Assembly: GCA_002337085.1 (NCBI GenBank)
Contig: DDFH01000006.1
Location: 1 to 28,024, forward strand
Origin: Hyphomonadaceae bacterium UBA1933
GTDB taxonomy: Bacteria > Pseudomonadota > Alphaproteobacteria > Caulobacterales > Aquidulcibacteraceae
Reading direction: 5' to 3'
DNA length: 28,024 nt
Part shown: positions 7,135 through 16,131 of the stretch, one piece after another
How positions within the stretch are numbered: the stretch's first letter is position 1
Layout of the letters: each line of letters starts with the position of its first letter
Program-made: the position numbers and the translations under genes
The notes under the pieces: model-generated
Told to the model about the DNA's origin: nothing
What the model saw: the letters and a program-made list of their open reading frames with translations, nothing else
Database searches by the model: none

Positions 7135-9309
7135 TTACTTGCCTTTTTTGTCAACTTCACGAACCAATTGATCAATTGATTTAACCTCACCTTGCTGCTG
7201 ATTATTTGGTGAGCTTGCCTCAGGATTAACTGGCGCATTACCGTTATTTCTTTGTGCTGGCTTCGGTGCTGGCTTATTGTCGGGTGCTGCTGCAACTGGT
7301 GTGGTTTGTGCTGCCGCTCCATCAACTGCCGCAACACCATCCGAGCCATAATCATCCATTGGTGCATCAACAGGCGCGACCTGATTTGACGATGCATCAA
7401 CGTCCTGAATTGCCTGGGTAACACTTGAAAGCGGAAGCAAGAAGTCTTTACGTGGAATATCACCAGAGGCTTGGGTCATGAATGCCCGCCAAATACGTGC
7501 CGGCGCAGAGCCACCGGTAACCCGGTTCATACGTTTACCAAAGTCATCATTGCCGACCCAAACACCTGCGGTATAACCACCAGTAAAGCCAATGAACCAC
7601 GCATCGCGATAATCAGATGTGGTTCCGGTTTTACCGCCCACCATTCTATCCGGCAAGGCAGCAGAACGCGCAGTTCCACCCAATACTACTTGGCGCAACA
7701 TTAAATTCATATTCCGAAGAACTGAATCTTCAATGGCGCGTTGCGGTTGTGGATTTGGTTTTTCCCATAAGATTTTACCAGAGCGGGTACGAATACGTTT
7801 AAAGCCATATGGCGTTACCGCCGCACCGCCATTAGAGAATGGCACATAAGCACCGGTTAATTCCATTGGTGACACCACCTCTGTACCCAATGCCAAAGTA
7901 ACTTCTGGGTCAAGGCGCGAACGAATTCCAAGGCGGCGTGCAACCCGCACCACCGCATCACGACCAGCTTCTTCACCCAATTGCACGGCTATTGTGTTCA
8001 CCGATAAGGCAAAGGCATTTAACAAGGTCATTGGCCCACGATAACCACCATCATAGTTTTGTGGCTGCCAATTGCCAATTTTAATAGGCTTATCAATTCG
8101 CACACTATACGGGGTTTCGCCCTTTTCAAATGCTGCAAGATAAACAAATGGCTTGAATGCAGAACCTGGTTGACGCTTTGCATCGGTTACGCGGTTAAAT
8201 TCGCTTTCGTTATAATTGCGTCCACCGACCATGGCACGCACACCGCCATCACCAGCAATTGCCACCAATGCCGATTGCGACATATTAAGCGCCTTGGCAT
8301 TCGCATTAAATTCATTATCAATTGCCGCCTGTGCCGCAACCTGATCCCGAAGGCTAAGGGTGGTTTCAACGATAATATCTTCTTTTGGCTCATCAATAAT
8401 TGCGCCAACAGATGGTTCAATCCAATCAAGGAAATAACCATTATTATTGGTTTTACCAGTCGCCGAAAAGCGCAATGGTTGTTTTACTGCGGCAAGGCGT
8501 TGTTCATGGGTAATCACACCCTCTTTTTCCATAATATCAAGCACAACTGTTGCCCGTTCGGCAGCACGTTTGGTTGATGAAACCGGATTATATTTTGATG
8601 GTGCTTTTAACATACCTGCCAAAAGTGCCGCTTCAGAAATGGTAAGGTTGGATGGTGATTTGTTAAAATAACGCTCTGATGCCTCGGTAATGCCATATGT
8701 ACCCGCGCCGAAATAAACCCGCGCAAGATATAATGACATAATCTCATCTTTTGAGAATTTACGCTCAAGCCATAGGGCAAGCAAAACTTCTTGTGCCTTA
8801 CGTTTTAAATTTTGGTCAGAGGAAAGAAACAAATTCTTGGCAAGCTGTTGCGTCAAGGTTGAACCACCCTGCACCACGTGACCCGCCTTTAGGTTTACAA
8901 CCATCGCCCGCATCAAACCAAATGGGTCAATACCAAAGTGATGGTAAAATTTGCGATCTTCGACCGCCATAACCGCCTCGGGTACATATTTGGGCAGGGT
9001 TTTTAAATCAACCGGCGGGGCATCTGCGGCCCCCCTGCGATCAATTACTTGGCCATTGATATCAACATAAGTGATTGATGGGCGATCGGTTTTTTTCCAT
9101 AATTCTTCGGGATTTGGCAGATCTGATGCCACATAAATGAATAATATTACGCCTGCAACCGCTGCCCATAGACCGAGAACAGCACCCCAGTAAAATATAG
9201 TTCCCCAAAAGCCACGCCCCCTTTTTTGCGGGCGGCGCGGTGGCGGCGGATAATTCCCACCACCATATTCATGACCATAAGAACCATTTCTCGCACCACG
9301 TTTAGCCAA
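7135..9309 (-). CDS. Class A penicillin-binding protein (PBP1A family)
   Basis: A bifunctional peptidoglycan synthase that polymerises glycan strands and cross-links peptides at the inner membrane. Numbered from the TTG start: basic, Pro/Gly-rich cytoplasmic tail (1-35), one membrane span (about 38-60), glycosyltransferase 51 domain with catalytic VEDRKF (Glu117) and the GGSTLTQQ motif (148-155), then a transpeptidase domain with SAFK (Ser383, Lys386), SVN (436-438) and KTGTT (from Lys560). The C-terminal 90 residues are low-complexity Pro/Ala/Gln. I chose TTG at 9309 because GGAG sits seven bases upstream and MAKRG is a typical beginning. A GTG at 9372 would add 21 residues and has no ribosome-binding site. 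It is smaller than E. coli PBP1A and lacks its inserted OB-type domain. The exact paralogue cannot be named. Confidence 0.93.
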   Translation of the reverse strand: MAKRGARNGSYGHEYGGGNYPPPPRRPQKRGRGFWGTIFYWGAVLGLWAAVAGVILFIYVASDLPNPEELWKKTDRPSITYVDINGQVIDRRGAADAPPVDLKTLPKYVPEAVMAVEDRKFYHHFGIDPFGLMRAMVVNLKAGHVVQGGSTLTQQLAKNLFLSSDQNLKRKAQEVLLALWLERKFSKDEIMSLYLARVYFGAGTYGITEASERYFNKSPSNLTISEAALLAGMLKAPSKYNPVSSTKRAAERATVVLDIMEKEGVITHEQRLAAVKQPLRFSATGKTNNNGYFLDWIEPSVGAIIDEPKEDIIVETTLSLRDQVAAQAAIDNEFNANAKALNMSQSALVAIAGDGGVRAMVGGRNYNESEFNRVTDAKRQPGSAFKPFVYLAAFEKGETPYSVRIDKPIKIGNWQPQNYDGGYRGPMTLLNAFALSVNTIAVQLGEEAGRDAVVRVARRLGIRSRLDPEVTLALGTEVVSPMELTGAYVPFSNGGAAVTPYGFKRIRTRSGKILWEKPNPQPQRAIEDSVLRNMNLMLRQVVLGGTARSAALPDRMVGGKTGTTSDYRDAWFIGFTGGYTAGVWVGNDDFGKRMNRVTGGSAPARIWRAFMTQASGDIPRKDFLLPLSSVTQAIQDVDASSNQVAPVDAPMDDYGSDGVAAVDGAAAQTTPVAAAPDNKPAPKPAQRNNGNAPVNPEASSPNNQQQGEVKSIDQLVREVDKKGK

Positions 9310-9428
9310 GGGCGTACTCCATATAATTATTAACCTTTTAAACACGTTTTTGGTTAATAGGCGGTTACTCACTTATGATTTAGGCAAAATTGAGGTGATA
9401 TGATGTTATTTGCATATTTTAGCGAAAT

Positions 9429-10340
9429 TTAATTGCCAGAAGGCGCACAATATTCATCCATTTTTGTTTCCAACCATTCTAAAAATGCGCGGGTTCGCGC
9501 CGGAAGATTGCGTTTTTGCGGTGTTAGGAAATATATTGGCATTGGCAGCGGCTTATGTTCGGGCAAGATTTCAATAAAAACCCCAGTTTCTATTAATTCC
9601 TTAACCCCAATATAAGGGATTTGTACAATCCCAAACCCTGCAAGACAGGCCGAATGATAAGCAACAGAATTATTAACGCTTATTATGTGTTTCATTGGCA
9701 TTTCCATGGTTTTATTGCCATCATAATATTCAAAGCACGGATTCTTTTCCGTAAATCTTAGGGCATAATCAACCACATAATGATTTTTCAAATCGGCAAG
9801 ACTTTTTGGAATGCCATATTTATCCGCATATGTTTTACTTATGCAATTTATAACAGGTTTTTTGCCCAATTCACGAATTCCGGCATTGTGGTCACTATTC
9901 TTACCCACCCGAATAACACAATCAAAACCTTCGTAAACAATATCAACATTACGATCCGTACTTGAAAGCTCTAACATTAGGCGCGGATATTTTTCGACAA
10001 ACTCCCATAAGTTTGGCAATACAAGCTTACCAGCCATTCCAATCGGCATATCAACCCGCAAAATACCACCGATTTTTTCAGATGAGTGGCGAAACATTGT
10101 TTCCAATTCATTGGCATCGAATAATATTTTTTCGGCACGTTCATAAAACGCACTACCATCCGTAGTTAATTGAACCTGCCTTGTGGTGCGCAATAAAAGA
10201 CGTGTACCAATTTTTGCTTCCAATCGTGCAATTGACGCAGAAACAACGCTTTTGGGTAATTCCAAATCATCAGCGGCATTGGTGAATGATTTTAAATCCG
10301 CAACCTTTTTGAATATTAAAAGTGATTTTTGAAAATCCAT
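9429..10340 (-). CDS. LysR-family transcriptional regulator
   Basis: A 303-residue DNA-binding regulator. The N-terminal winged helix-turn-helix (residues 2-60) reads LLIFKKVADLKSFTNAADDL then SVVSASIARLEAKIGTRLLLRTTR, the classic LysR pattern. The rest is a substrate-binding-like effector domain (about 88-295). The subgroup with DFQKSLLIFKKVADLKSF is common beside short-chain dehydrogenases. ATG 10340 gives the standard LysR beginning; the frame runs upstream to another ATG at 10391, but those 17 residues do not fit the family. It is divergent from the dehydrogenase at 10437 with 96 bases between, so it most likely controls that gene. Effector unknown. Confidence 0.92.
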   Translation of the reverse strand: MDFQKSLLIFKKVADLKSFTNAADDLELPKSVVSASIARLEAKIGTRLLLRTTRQVQLTTDGSAFYERAEKILFDANELETMFRHSSEKIGGILRVDMPIGMAGKLVLPNLWEFVEKYPRLMLELSSTDRNVDIVYEGFDCVIRVGKNSDHNAGIRELGKKPVINCISKTYADKYGIPKSLADLKNHYVVDYALRFTEKNPCFEYYDGNKTMEMPMKHIISVNNSVAYHSACLAGFGIVQIPYIGVKELIETGVFIEILPEHKPLPMPIYFLTPQKRNLPARTRAFLEWLETKMDEYCAPSGN

Positions 10341-10436
10341 TATTCTATTTATCCGAACACATAAAACCAATAATCTAACTTTATACATCACAATTAATAC
10401 AATAGATAGTTGGCATTCAATAATCAGGAGAAATAA

Positions 10437-11192
10437 ATGACAAACAAAACCGCAATCATCACAGGTGGAAGTCGTGGCATTGGTAAGGCAACGGCATTAA
10501 AACTAGCCAATAATGGCATTAATATAATCATTACCTATCATTCCAAAGCGGATGAAGCCAAAGAGGTCGTGACAGCAATTAAAGCAAAGGGTTTAAAAGC
10601 AACGGCATTCCAATTGGATGTAAGTAATCGTGAATCCTTCATGGACGTTGCCAATAAAGTTCAGGCTTCATTAAAAGAAATTGGGGAAAGCAAATTTGAC
10701 TTTCTTATAAATAATGCGGGCGTTGGCTTTACCTCGGCAATTGGCGAAACCAATGAAGTTGATTTTGACAGATTGACCAACATTCACCTTAAATCAGTAT
10801 TGTTTATAACCGAAAAATTATTACCCTTTATGAATGATGGGGGCGAGATTGTTAATATTTCAAGTGGTTTAACGCGCATCATTTATAACAATTATTCGCT
10901 TTATGCATCTTTGAAAACAGCAATTGAAACATTAACACGCTATCAGGCAAAAGAACTTGGCCCAAGAAAAATTCGTGCCAATGTTATTGCACCAGGCGCA
11001 ATTGAAACCGATTTTGGCGGTGGTGCGGTTCGTGACAATGCAAACTTCAATGCCGTGATTGCCGGAAACACCGCATTAGGTCGCGTTGGTCTTGCCGATG
11101 ATGTAGCGGGTGCAATCGCCAATTTGGTTCGTGATGATTCTTATTGGATTAATGCACAAAGAATTGAAGTATCTGGCGGGCAGGCAATTTAA
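10437..11192 (+). CDS. Short-chain dehydrogenase/reductase
   Basis: A 251-residue classical SDR with a Rossmann fold that oxidises or reduces a small alcohol or ketone with NAD(P). TGGSRGIG (9-16) is the cofactor-binding loop, NNAG is at 92-95, and the catalytic set is Ser143, Tyr156 and Lys160 (YASLK). The PGAIET-DF segment (186-193) and the C-terminal VSGGQAI are typical of the FabG-like group. AGGAG lies six bases before the ATG. The divergent LysR gene suggests inducible control. Substrate is not predictable; it is unlikely to be the housekeeping FabG because it lies outside any fatty-acid gene cluster. Confidence 0.92.
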   Translation: MTNKTAIITGGSRGIGKATALKLANNGINIIITYHSKADEAKEVVTAIKAKGLKATAFQLDVSNRESFMDVANKVQASLKEIGESKFDFLINNAGVGFTSAIGETNEVDFDRLTNIHLKSVLFITEKLLPFMNDGGEIVNISSGLTRIIYNNYSLYASLKTAIETLTRYQAKELGPRKIRANVIAPGAIETDFGGGAVRDNANFNAVIAGNTALGRVGLADDVAGAIANLVRDDSYWINAQRIEVSGGQAI

Positions 11193-11222
11193 AGCCAATT
11201 TGACAATATATATGATTTTTAA

Positions 11223-11259
11223 ATATGGTGGGAGTTCATAATAAGAACTTCCACCATAT
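11223..11259 (+). repeat. 15-bp hairpin between the dehydrogenase and GNAT genes
   Basis: The arms 11223-11237 and 11245-11259 pair over 15 positions with one G-T pair and a 7-base loop. The right arm ends directly against the first possible GNAT start codon (11260). It may terminate dehydrogenase transcription (TTTT follows eight bases on), or hide the GNAT start region. Confidence 0.7.
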
Positions 11260-11271
11260 ATGCTTTTAAAC

Positions 11272-11736
11272 ATGAATAATTTTACAATAATTCCCGACCC
11301 TTTGACATCGGATGACATCAAACATTTACTACAAACACATTTGAATTTGATGCATTCCCAAAGCCCAGCTTGTTCGGTTCACGCTTTGCCGCTTGAAAAA
11401 CTGCGAGCAAAAGATGTTAGCTTTTGGTCAATATGGGATGGTGAAGAATTGCTTGGTTGCGGCGCTTTAAAAGAAATAAATAAAACCCATGGCGAAATTA
11501 AATCAATGCATGTCTATCAAAAATATCGTGGGCGTGGAATTTCAAAAATAATGCTTGAACATATTATTAAAACCGCAAAATCGCGCGGGTATAAAAAATT
11601 ATCCCTCGAAACCGGTTCGCAAATTGAATTTGCACCCGCACGCGAACTTTATAAAAAGGCGGGCTTTAATGAGTGTCAGCCATTTGAAGGTTATAATGAA
11701 GACCCCAACAGCACATTTATGACCCGCGAAATATAA
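11272..11736 (+). CDS. GNAT family N-acetyltransferase
   Basis: A 154-residue acetyltransferase that moves an acetyl group from acetyl-CoA to an amine. The central strand and acetyl-CoA loop are visible: EIKSMHVYQKYRGRGISKIM, where RGRGIS is the Q/R-x-x-G-x-G/A pyrophosphate loop. After it come the second helix and LSLETGSQIEFAPARELYKKAGF, typical of the small PaiA/YhbS-like group. Two start codons are possible: ATG 11260 and ATG 11272. I prefer the second because it begins with the expected NNFTIIPDPL and leaves the 11223-11259 hairpin outside the coding region; neither has a clear ribosome-binding site. Substrate unknown. Confidence 0.87.
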   Translation: MNNFTIIPDPLTSDDIKHLLQTHLNLMHSQSPACSVHALPLEKLRAKDVSFWSIWDGEELLGCGALKEINKTHGEIKSMHVYQKYRGRGISKIMLEHIIKTAKSRGYKKLSLETGSQIEFAPARELYKKAGFNECQPFEGYNEDPNSTFMTREI

Positions 11737-11740
11737 TCCC

Positions 11741-11779
11741 AAAAAGAAAAGAACCGACACGCTGGGGACGCACCGGTTC
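11741..11779 (-). terminator. Terminator of the TonB-dependent receptor gene
   Basis: On the minus strand GAACCG and CGGTTC (11774-11779 and 11751-11756) make a 6-bp stem with a 17-base loop, followed by TTTTCTTTTT (11750-11741). A second GC-rich inverted repeat, GGCAGG/CCTGCC at 11800-11825, lies between it and the receptor stop. Together they form a normal 3' end. Confidence 0.65.
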
Positions 11780-11842
11780 AGTTAAGCTCTATCATGAGAG
11801 GCAGGCAGCCCTAAAGCCACCTGCCCTATGGGGAGGAAAATT

Positions 11843-14824
11843 TTACCACTTATATTTCAAACCAATTTGGTAAGAACGTGCAGGGCCTGTGGTGTTATTT
11901 TCGCCGGCGCGGGTTGCCCCTGAGCCAGTGTCACGACCACTAGTCCAACCGCCATAAGTGTGGTTGACCCAATCGAATACGTTGATTGCCTGACCTTCAA
12001 CAGTAAATACATTACCATTTGGAAGGGTAAAGTCTTTACCAATTTTCAAATCAAGCTGTTTGTAGCCGATTTTGCTTTTCGGGAAGTAATAAGCGTCAAT
12101 GAATTGTAATACGGTTGTATTAGGGGCAACAGTCACATCAGCAATACGTGTGAATGGTGAACCTGATGACAAGGTCAACAAGCCTGAAAGCTGGGTATCC
12201 CAAGGGCCATCAACAATTGCCGAACCAACGAAGCGCCATTTTTCAACATCTTCGGCATGGTGCCAACCAGTTGCAGAGGCATTGGCATAGTCAAAGATGA
12301 ACGGGTCATTGTGACCAGTGCTTTCGGCATCATTCAAATCAAGTTTTGCAGTCCAACCATATTTGTCTTCTTTGGAATATGCTTTTTCCGCAGTGATGAA
12401 TAATGAAGTTGAACGTGCTTTACGGTCATTGGTTGAAACAATTACCGCACCATAACCAGGCGCACCATAGCCCCATGGCTGGTCGGCATATTGCGAACCA
12501 TATATGCTCCATGCACCATTAAGGTTAGGGTTACGGTTACCCAAGACCCAGTTGAACAAATCACGTGCTTCGGTATGTGACAAAGTCAAAGAAGTTTGGA
12601 TTTTGCCAAATTTTTGACGAACACCAATGTTAAATTGATCTGAATAAGGCACTTTTTGATGATTATTCAGAACGATAATTTCACCCTTAATTTGCTCATT
12701 TATTGCAAGTGAAGTTAATCCAGCAGGATTAGTTAAATATGACGGATCCCACATATACGTCTTTTGATTTGGCGATATGTCTGCTGGTTGAGTATTTGGA
12801 ACAGTCTTGAAGTAAATGGTTGCATTATGCAATGTTGCACGACGTTGCTCAAGCTGAACAAGATCAAAGATGTTACGGTCATAATAACGTCCATAACCGG
12901 CAAAGAATACTGTTTCTCTATCGCCATTCAAATCATATGAAAGACCAAGGCGCGGCTGAATTGCACCTTTAAAGCTTTTACGATTTGAGCCATTTGAAAT
13001 ATAATCTTCTGGATTAAATACGTCATTAAAGCCATTAAGTGTGCGAAGTGCATTGGCAACATCCGCAGGGGTTTGGAAATTATTATTAAACATATTTGAT
13101 TCCCAATCCCAACGAATGCCAAGGTTGAAAGTCAAATGTTGGTTAACCGTCCAATCATCTTGGGCAAACAAACCAACCTGAGTGTTTTTGCTTTTAATGG
13201 TTGGATCACCATCCACCACAGTTGCCGCATATGGAGTATTATTTCCACCAACAACATAGCTTTCCGCTCTATAATAAAATTGCGGGTTTGTAATTGGAAT
13301 AGATTCCATTGCGGTATAATCATAAACCGCAAGCTTGAAGCCAGCTTTCACAATATGGTCACCATGCCAATTAAGGCCAGTGAATGTCATATTATTTTTA
13401 AATGAAATGCTATCTTGTGCTTTCTCTTGAGCGTATGGCAAACCACCAAAAGAGAAAAGGGTGTTACCATATGAATAATAATAATTATCACTATTCTTTT
13501 TGACAAGTTGCGAACCAGGACCAGTTGTTAATGGTGAGTTACGCCAGTGCGCAGACTGCCAATCAAGCGATGCTTCGTTTAAGAAGTTATTATCGCGGTG
13601 TTTCCATTGCAATGAACCTTCACGAACATATTGATCAAGGTTATTACCACGCTCATATGCCGTGCCAGAATTAAAGCCACGAATATCACTTTCATCACGA
13701 TTACGATAGGTTAAATCAACGCTGTCAACCTCATTGATGAACCATGTTAATTTACCAAAATAGCTTTCTTGCGAGAAGTCTTTCGGATAATTGCCATCAT
13801 ATTTAGCCGCCAAGGCATTTGCAGCAGTTGGGTTAAGACTAACCAAATCAGCACTATTTTTAACATTAACAGTGTCACCAGGGCGGGTATCTTCGCGTTT
13901 TTCATAGGTGAACATATAGAACAATTTATCTTTGATAATCGGTCCATCTAGCTCAACACCATATTCCTTATTCTCATAATCCGGCTTCGTAGTATTACGT
14001 TGATAATATGGACGACCAATCATGTCTTTTGATTGATAATTTACGAATGCTTCGCCGTGATGTTCATTCGTACCAGATTTGGTAACCGCAGTAATGATTG
14101 CCGATGCTGATTGTTCATATTCTGCTTTAAAGTTTTGGGTCGAAACTTTATACTCTTTGATAGCAGATTGCGGGAATGGGTTACCACGTGAAGCATCCTG
14201 ACCAGCAACACCACCTTGAAGAACTTGGTTTTTCTGTGAAATACCATCGATAAATACGTTGACCGCATTGGCGCTCAAAGCACCGCCTTGGAACGTTTTA
14301 CGTTCGTCATTGGTTGAAACCGATACACCCGGTGCAAGCGTTGCAAAGCTTAAGAAGTTACGACCTTGTTGTGGAAGTGCATCAATTTGCACTCTTGAAA
14401 TCGAAGTTGACACTTCAGATGATTTCACATTCGCACTACCACGGCTACCTCTAACCACGATTGCTTTGGTGGCTTCTTTCATATCACCATCAAGATATGA
14501 AGTTTCACCAACTGATAGTGTGATTGTTTGCACCAAAACATTGCCATCAGGGGCAAAGAAGGTAACTTCATAATTACCTGGACGCAGACCAACAACATCA
14601 TAAGTACCATCGGCACGAAGATTAACAGTCGCTTTTGCGCCGTTTTCAACGTTGCGTGCAGTAACTTTTGTTCCCTGTGGGGCGTCTGCTACTTTCCCCT
14701 GTAAAGTCGCGGTTGTTTCAACTGCGGCTGCTGGGGTGGCAACAAGTGCAACCAAGCCAAATGCAACACCAATTGCAAGTGCTGATGCGCTGCTAACCCC
14801 TTTAAATTTACTGAAACCCTTCAT
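11843..14824 (-). CDS. TonB-dependent receptor with carboxypeptidase-like N-domain
   Basis: A 993-residue outer-membrane receptor that imports a ligand using energy from TonB. Order: signal peptide (1-34, cut near PAAA), a carboxypeptidase-regulatory-like beta sandwich (about 38-115: LQGKVADAPQGTKVTARNVENG, DGTYDVVGLRPGNYEV), a TonB-box-like AIVVRGSRG (121-129), a plug (about 130-250 with GGALSANAVNVFIDGI) and a long beta barrel ending in the terminal aromatic YKW. This is the Oar-like class, usually used for carbohydrates or other large substrates. ATG 14824 has GGGGAGGAA upstream; ATG 14857 does not. It lies 56 bases downstream of lacI on the same strand, so its ligand is probably a sugar or oligosaccharide. 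No degradative enzyme is alongside. Confidence 0.93.
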   Translation of the reverse strand: MKGFSKFKGVSSASALAIGVAFGLVALVATPAAAVETTATLQGKVADAPQGTKVTARNVENGAKATVNLRADGTYDVVGLRPGNYEVTFFAPDGNVLVQTITLSVGETSYLDGDMKEATKAIVVRGSRGSANVKSSEVSTSISRVQIDALPQQGRNFLSFATLAPGVSVSTNDERKTFQGGALSANAVNVFIDGISQKNQVLQGGVAGQDASRGNPFPQSAIKEYKVSTQNFKAEYEQSASAIITAVTKSGTNEHHGEAFVNYQSKDMIGRPYYQRNTTKPDYENKEYGVELDGPIIKDKLFYMFTYEKREDTRPGDTVNVKNSADLVSLNPTAANALAAKYDGNYPKDFSQESYFGKLTWFINEVDSVDLTYRNRDESDIRGFNSGTAYERGNNLDQYVREGSLQWKHRDNNFLNEASLDWQSAHWRNSPLTTGPGSQLVKKNSDNYYYSYGNTLFSFGGLPYAQEKAQDSISFKNNMTFTGLNWHGDHIVKAGFKLAVYDYTAMESIPITNPQFYYRAESYVVGGNNTPYAATVVDGDPTIKSKNTQVGLFAQDDWTVNQHLTFNLGIRWDWESNMFNNNFQTPADVANALRTLNGFNDVFNPEDYISNGSNRKSFKGAIQPRLGLSYDLNGDRETVFFAGYGRYYDRNIFDLVQLEQRRATLHNATIYFKTVPNTQPADISPNQKTYMWDPSYLTNPAGLTSLAINEQIKGEIIVLNNHQKVPYSDQFNIGVRQKFGKIQTSLTLSHTEARDLFNWVLGNRNPNLNGAWSIYGSQYADQPWGYGAPGYGAVIVSTNDRKARSTSLFITAEKAYSKEDKYGWTAKLDLNDAESTGHNDPFIFDYANASATGWHHAEDVEKWRFVGSAIVDGPWDTQLSGLLTLSSGSPFTRIADVTVAPNTTVLQFIDAYYFPKSKIGYKQLDLKIGKDFTLPNGNVFTVEGQAINVFDWVNHTYGGWTSGRDTGSGATRAGENNTTGPARSYQIGLKYKW

Positions 14825-14870
14825 GCTAATTCCTCCCCTAAACGGTTTCCAAACCAAAAATCCAAACCTT

Positions 14871-14893
14871 CCGCAAAATCTTACATTTTGCGG
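14871..14893. repeat. 9-bp hairpin over the lacI stop codon
   Basis: CCGCAAAAT (14871-14879) and ATTTTGCGG (14885-14893) are exact reverse complements with a 5-base loop that contains most of the lacI stop codon. No clean T-run follows on the minus strand. It could weaken read-through or protect the receptor mRNA 5' end. Confidence 0.55.
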
Positions 14894-15900
14894 ATCTTTT
14901 GCGTTGAAGTACGAATTATCAACTCCGGTAAAAAGACAATTCCACTTCGTTTGTCGGCGCTTTGAAACTCTTTGTCCTCAAGCATTGAATACAAATAGTT
15001 TAAGCCCCTTTTCCCAACCTCAAACATTCCAACACGAATGGTTGAAATGGGTGGATTGGTGAAACGTGTAATCGGAATGTCGTCAAAGCCGATAATTGCA
15101 ACATCATCGGGAACTTTGATTCCAACTTCCTGTAATCTTGTAAGCGCACCCACCGCCATCATGTCATTGGCGGCAAAAATACCGTCTGGTGGGGTGCCAT
15201 TTTTTAAAAATATATCAATTGCGGCGCGACCGGCTTCTTCGGTGAAATCACCTTCAAAAATAAGCGGGTCTTGCCCAACAAAGCAGGCTTCAAGCCCTTT
15301 TAAGAAACCATTCTCACGTTCATTGGCTTCAAAATTTGATTTTGGGCCACTTATGTGGGCAATGCGTTTGCAGCCAACATCATGTAAATGGCGAACCGCC
15401 TTTAAAGCACCACCGCAATTATCAATCGAAATAACGCCGCCATTGTCATCATTAAGCTGGCTAGAAATTGCAACAATTGGGAAATCACTCGGCAATATTT
15501 CACGCAAACTATTGGGGCTGGCAAAAGGTAACATAACAAGCATGCCATCAACCCGCCCCGCCATGGAACGAATTGCGCCAACCGTTTCATCCAAATCACC
15601 ATGCGAACCTGAAACCATAATATGCAGACCGCATTCACGCGCACTTTGATCAATGCCACGGATAATTTCCGAAAAGAACTCACCATAAATATCGGGTAAA
15701 AGCACACCAATTGTATTGCTGCGACTGGTGGCAAGCGAACGGGCGCCACCATGCGGAATATATTTTAATTTAGAAGCGGCAGAAAGAACACGCGAACGAA
15801 CGTCATCGGTCACATTGTCAAGGCCATTTATAACCCTTGACACAGACGCGACAGAGACCAAAGCCTCTCTTGCAACATCTTTTAGCGTTGCACCCTTCAT
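14881..15900 (-). CDS. LacI-family transcriptional regulator
   Basis: A 339-residue repressor. The N-terminal helix-turn-helix (5-26: TLKDVAREALVSVASVSRVING) is followed by a hinge helix (about 48-58) and a periplasmic-binding-protein-like sugar-binding core (from about 62, NTIGVLLPDIYGEFFSEIIRGI). DGIFAANDMMAVGAL and VAIIGFDDIPITRFTNPPISTIR are standard LacI/GalR signatures. It is upstream of the TonB-dependent receptor on the same strand and is probably its regulator. Two CG-centred palindromes upstream (16009-16022 and 16044-16057) overlap its own promoter, which fits autoregulation. Inducer unknown. Confidence 0.95.
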   Translation of the reverse strand: MKGATLKDVAREALVSVASVSRVINGLDNVTDDVRSRVLSAASKLKYIPHGGARSLATSRSNTIGVLLPDIYGEFFSEIIRGIDQSARECGLHIMVSGSHGDLDETVGAIRSMAGRVDGMLVMLPFASPNSLREILPSDFPIVAISSQLNDDNGGVISIDNCGGALKAVRHLHDVGCKRIAHISGPKSNFEANERENGFLKGLEACFVGQDPLIFEGDFTEEAGRAAIDIFLKNGTPPDGIFAANDMMAVGALTRLQEVGIKVPDDVAIIGFDDIPITRFTNPPISTIRVGMFEVGKRGLNYLYSMLEDKEFQSADKRSGIVFLPELIIRTSTQKIRKM

Positions 15901-16006
15901 CCTTGCGTTTCCCTTTGTATACCTTCTCGGTATCCCCGCTGTTTCAACCTATATATTTAGGCCTAAAACATTTGGCTTATTTGGTTTGTTACCATTTTTT
16001 AAAAAT

Positions 16007-16035
16007 TGTGTAAACGTTTACAATATTCTTGTCAA
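16007..16035 (-). promoter_or_regulatory. Probable lacI promoter
   Basis: On the minus strand a perfect -35, TTGACA (16030-16035), is followed 17 bases later by TACACA (16007-16012), a weak -10. Operators lie on the -10 and just upstream of the -35, so bound repressor would block it. Confidence 0.5.
16009..16022. promoter_or_regulatory. LacI-type operator O1
   Basis: TGTAAACGTTTACA is a perfect 14-bp palindrome with the central CG expected for LacI/GalR proteins. It lies about 110 bases upstream of the lacI start. It covers the -10 region of the minus-strand promoter whose -35 is TTGACA at 16030-16035. Confidence 0.75.
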
Positions 16036-16043
16036 TAAAATTA

Positions 16044-16057
16044 TGTAATCGTTTACG
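16044..16057. promoter_or_regulatory. LacI-type operator O2
   Basis: TGTAATCGTTTACG keeps the core GTAA-x-CG-x-TTAC with one internal mismatch to a perfect palindrome. Its centre is exactly 35 bp from the centre of O1, so the two sites flank the -35 of the lacI promoter. Confidence 0.65.
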
Positions 16058-16131
16058 CAAATAAATATATTTGCGTTATCAGCGATAATATAAGGGAAAT
16101 CAAATCAGCAAATCAAAGGAAGCTTGGTTAA

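Noticed and set aside
8059..8577. 172-residue plus-strand frame within the penicillin-binding protein gene
   Set aside because: It is antisense to the conserved transpeptidase coding region and resembles no family.
15038..15649. 203-residue plus-strand frame opposite lacI
   Set aside because: Ser/Pro-rich antisense frame over a fully conserved LacI protein.
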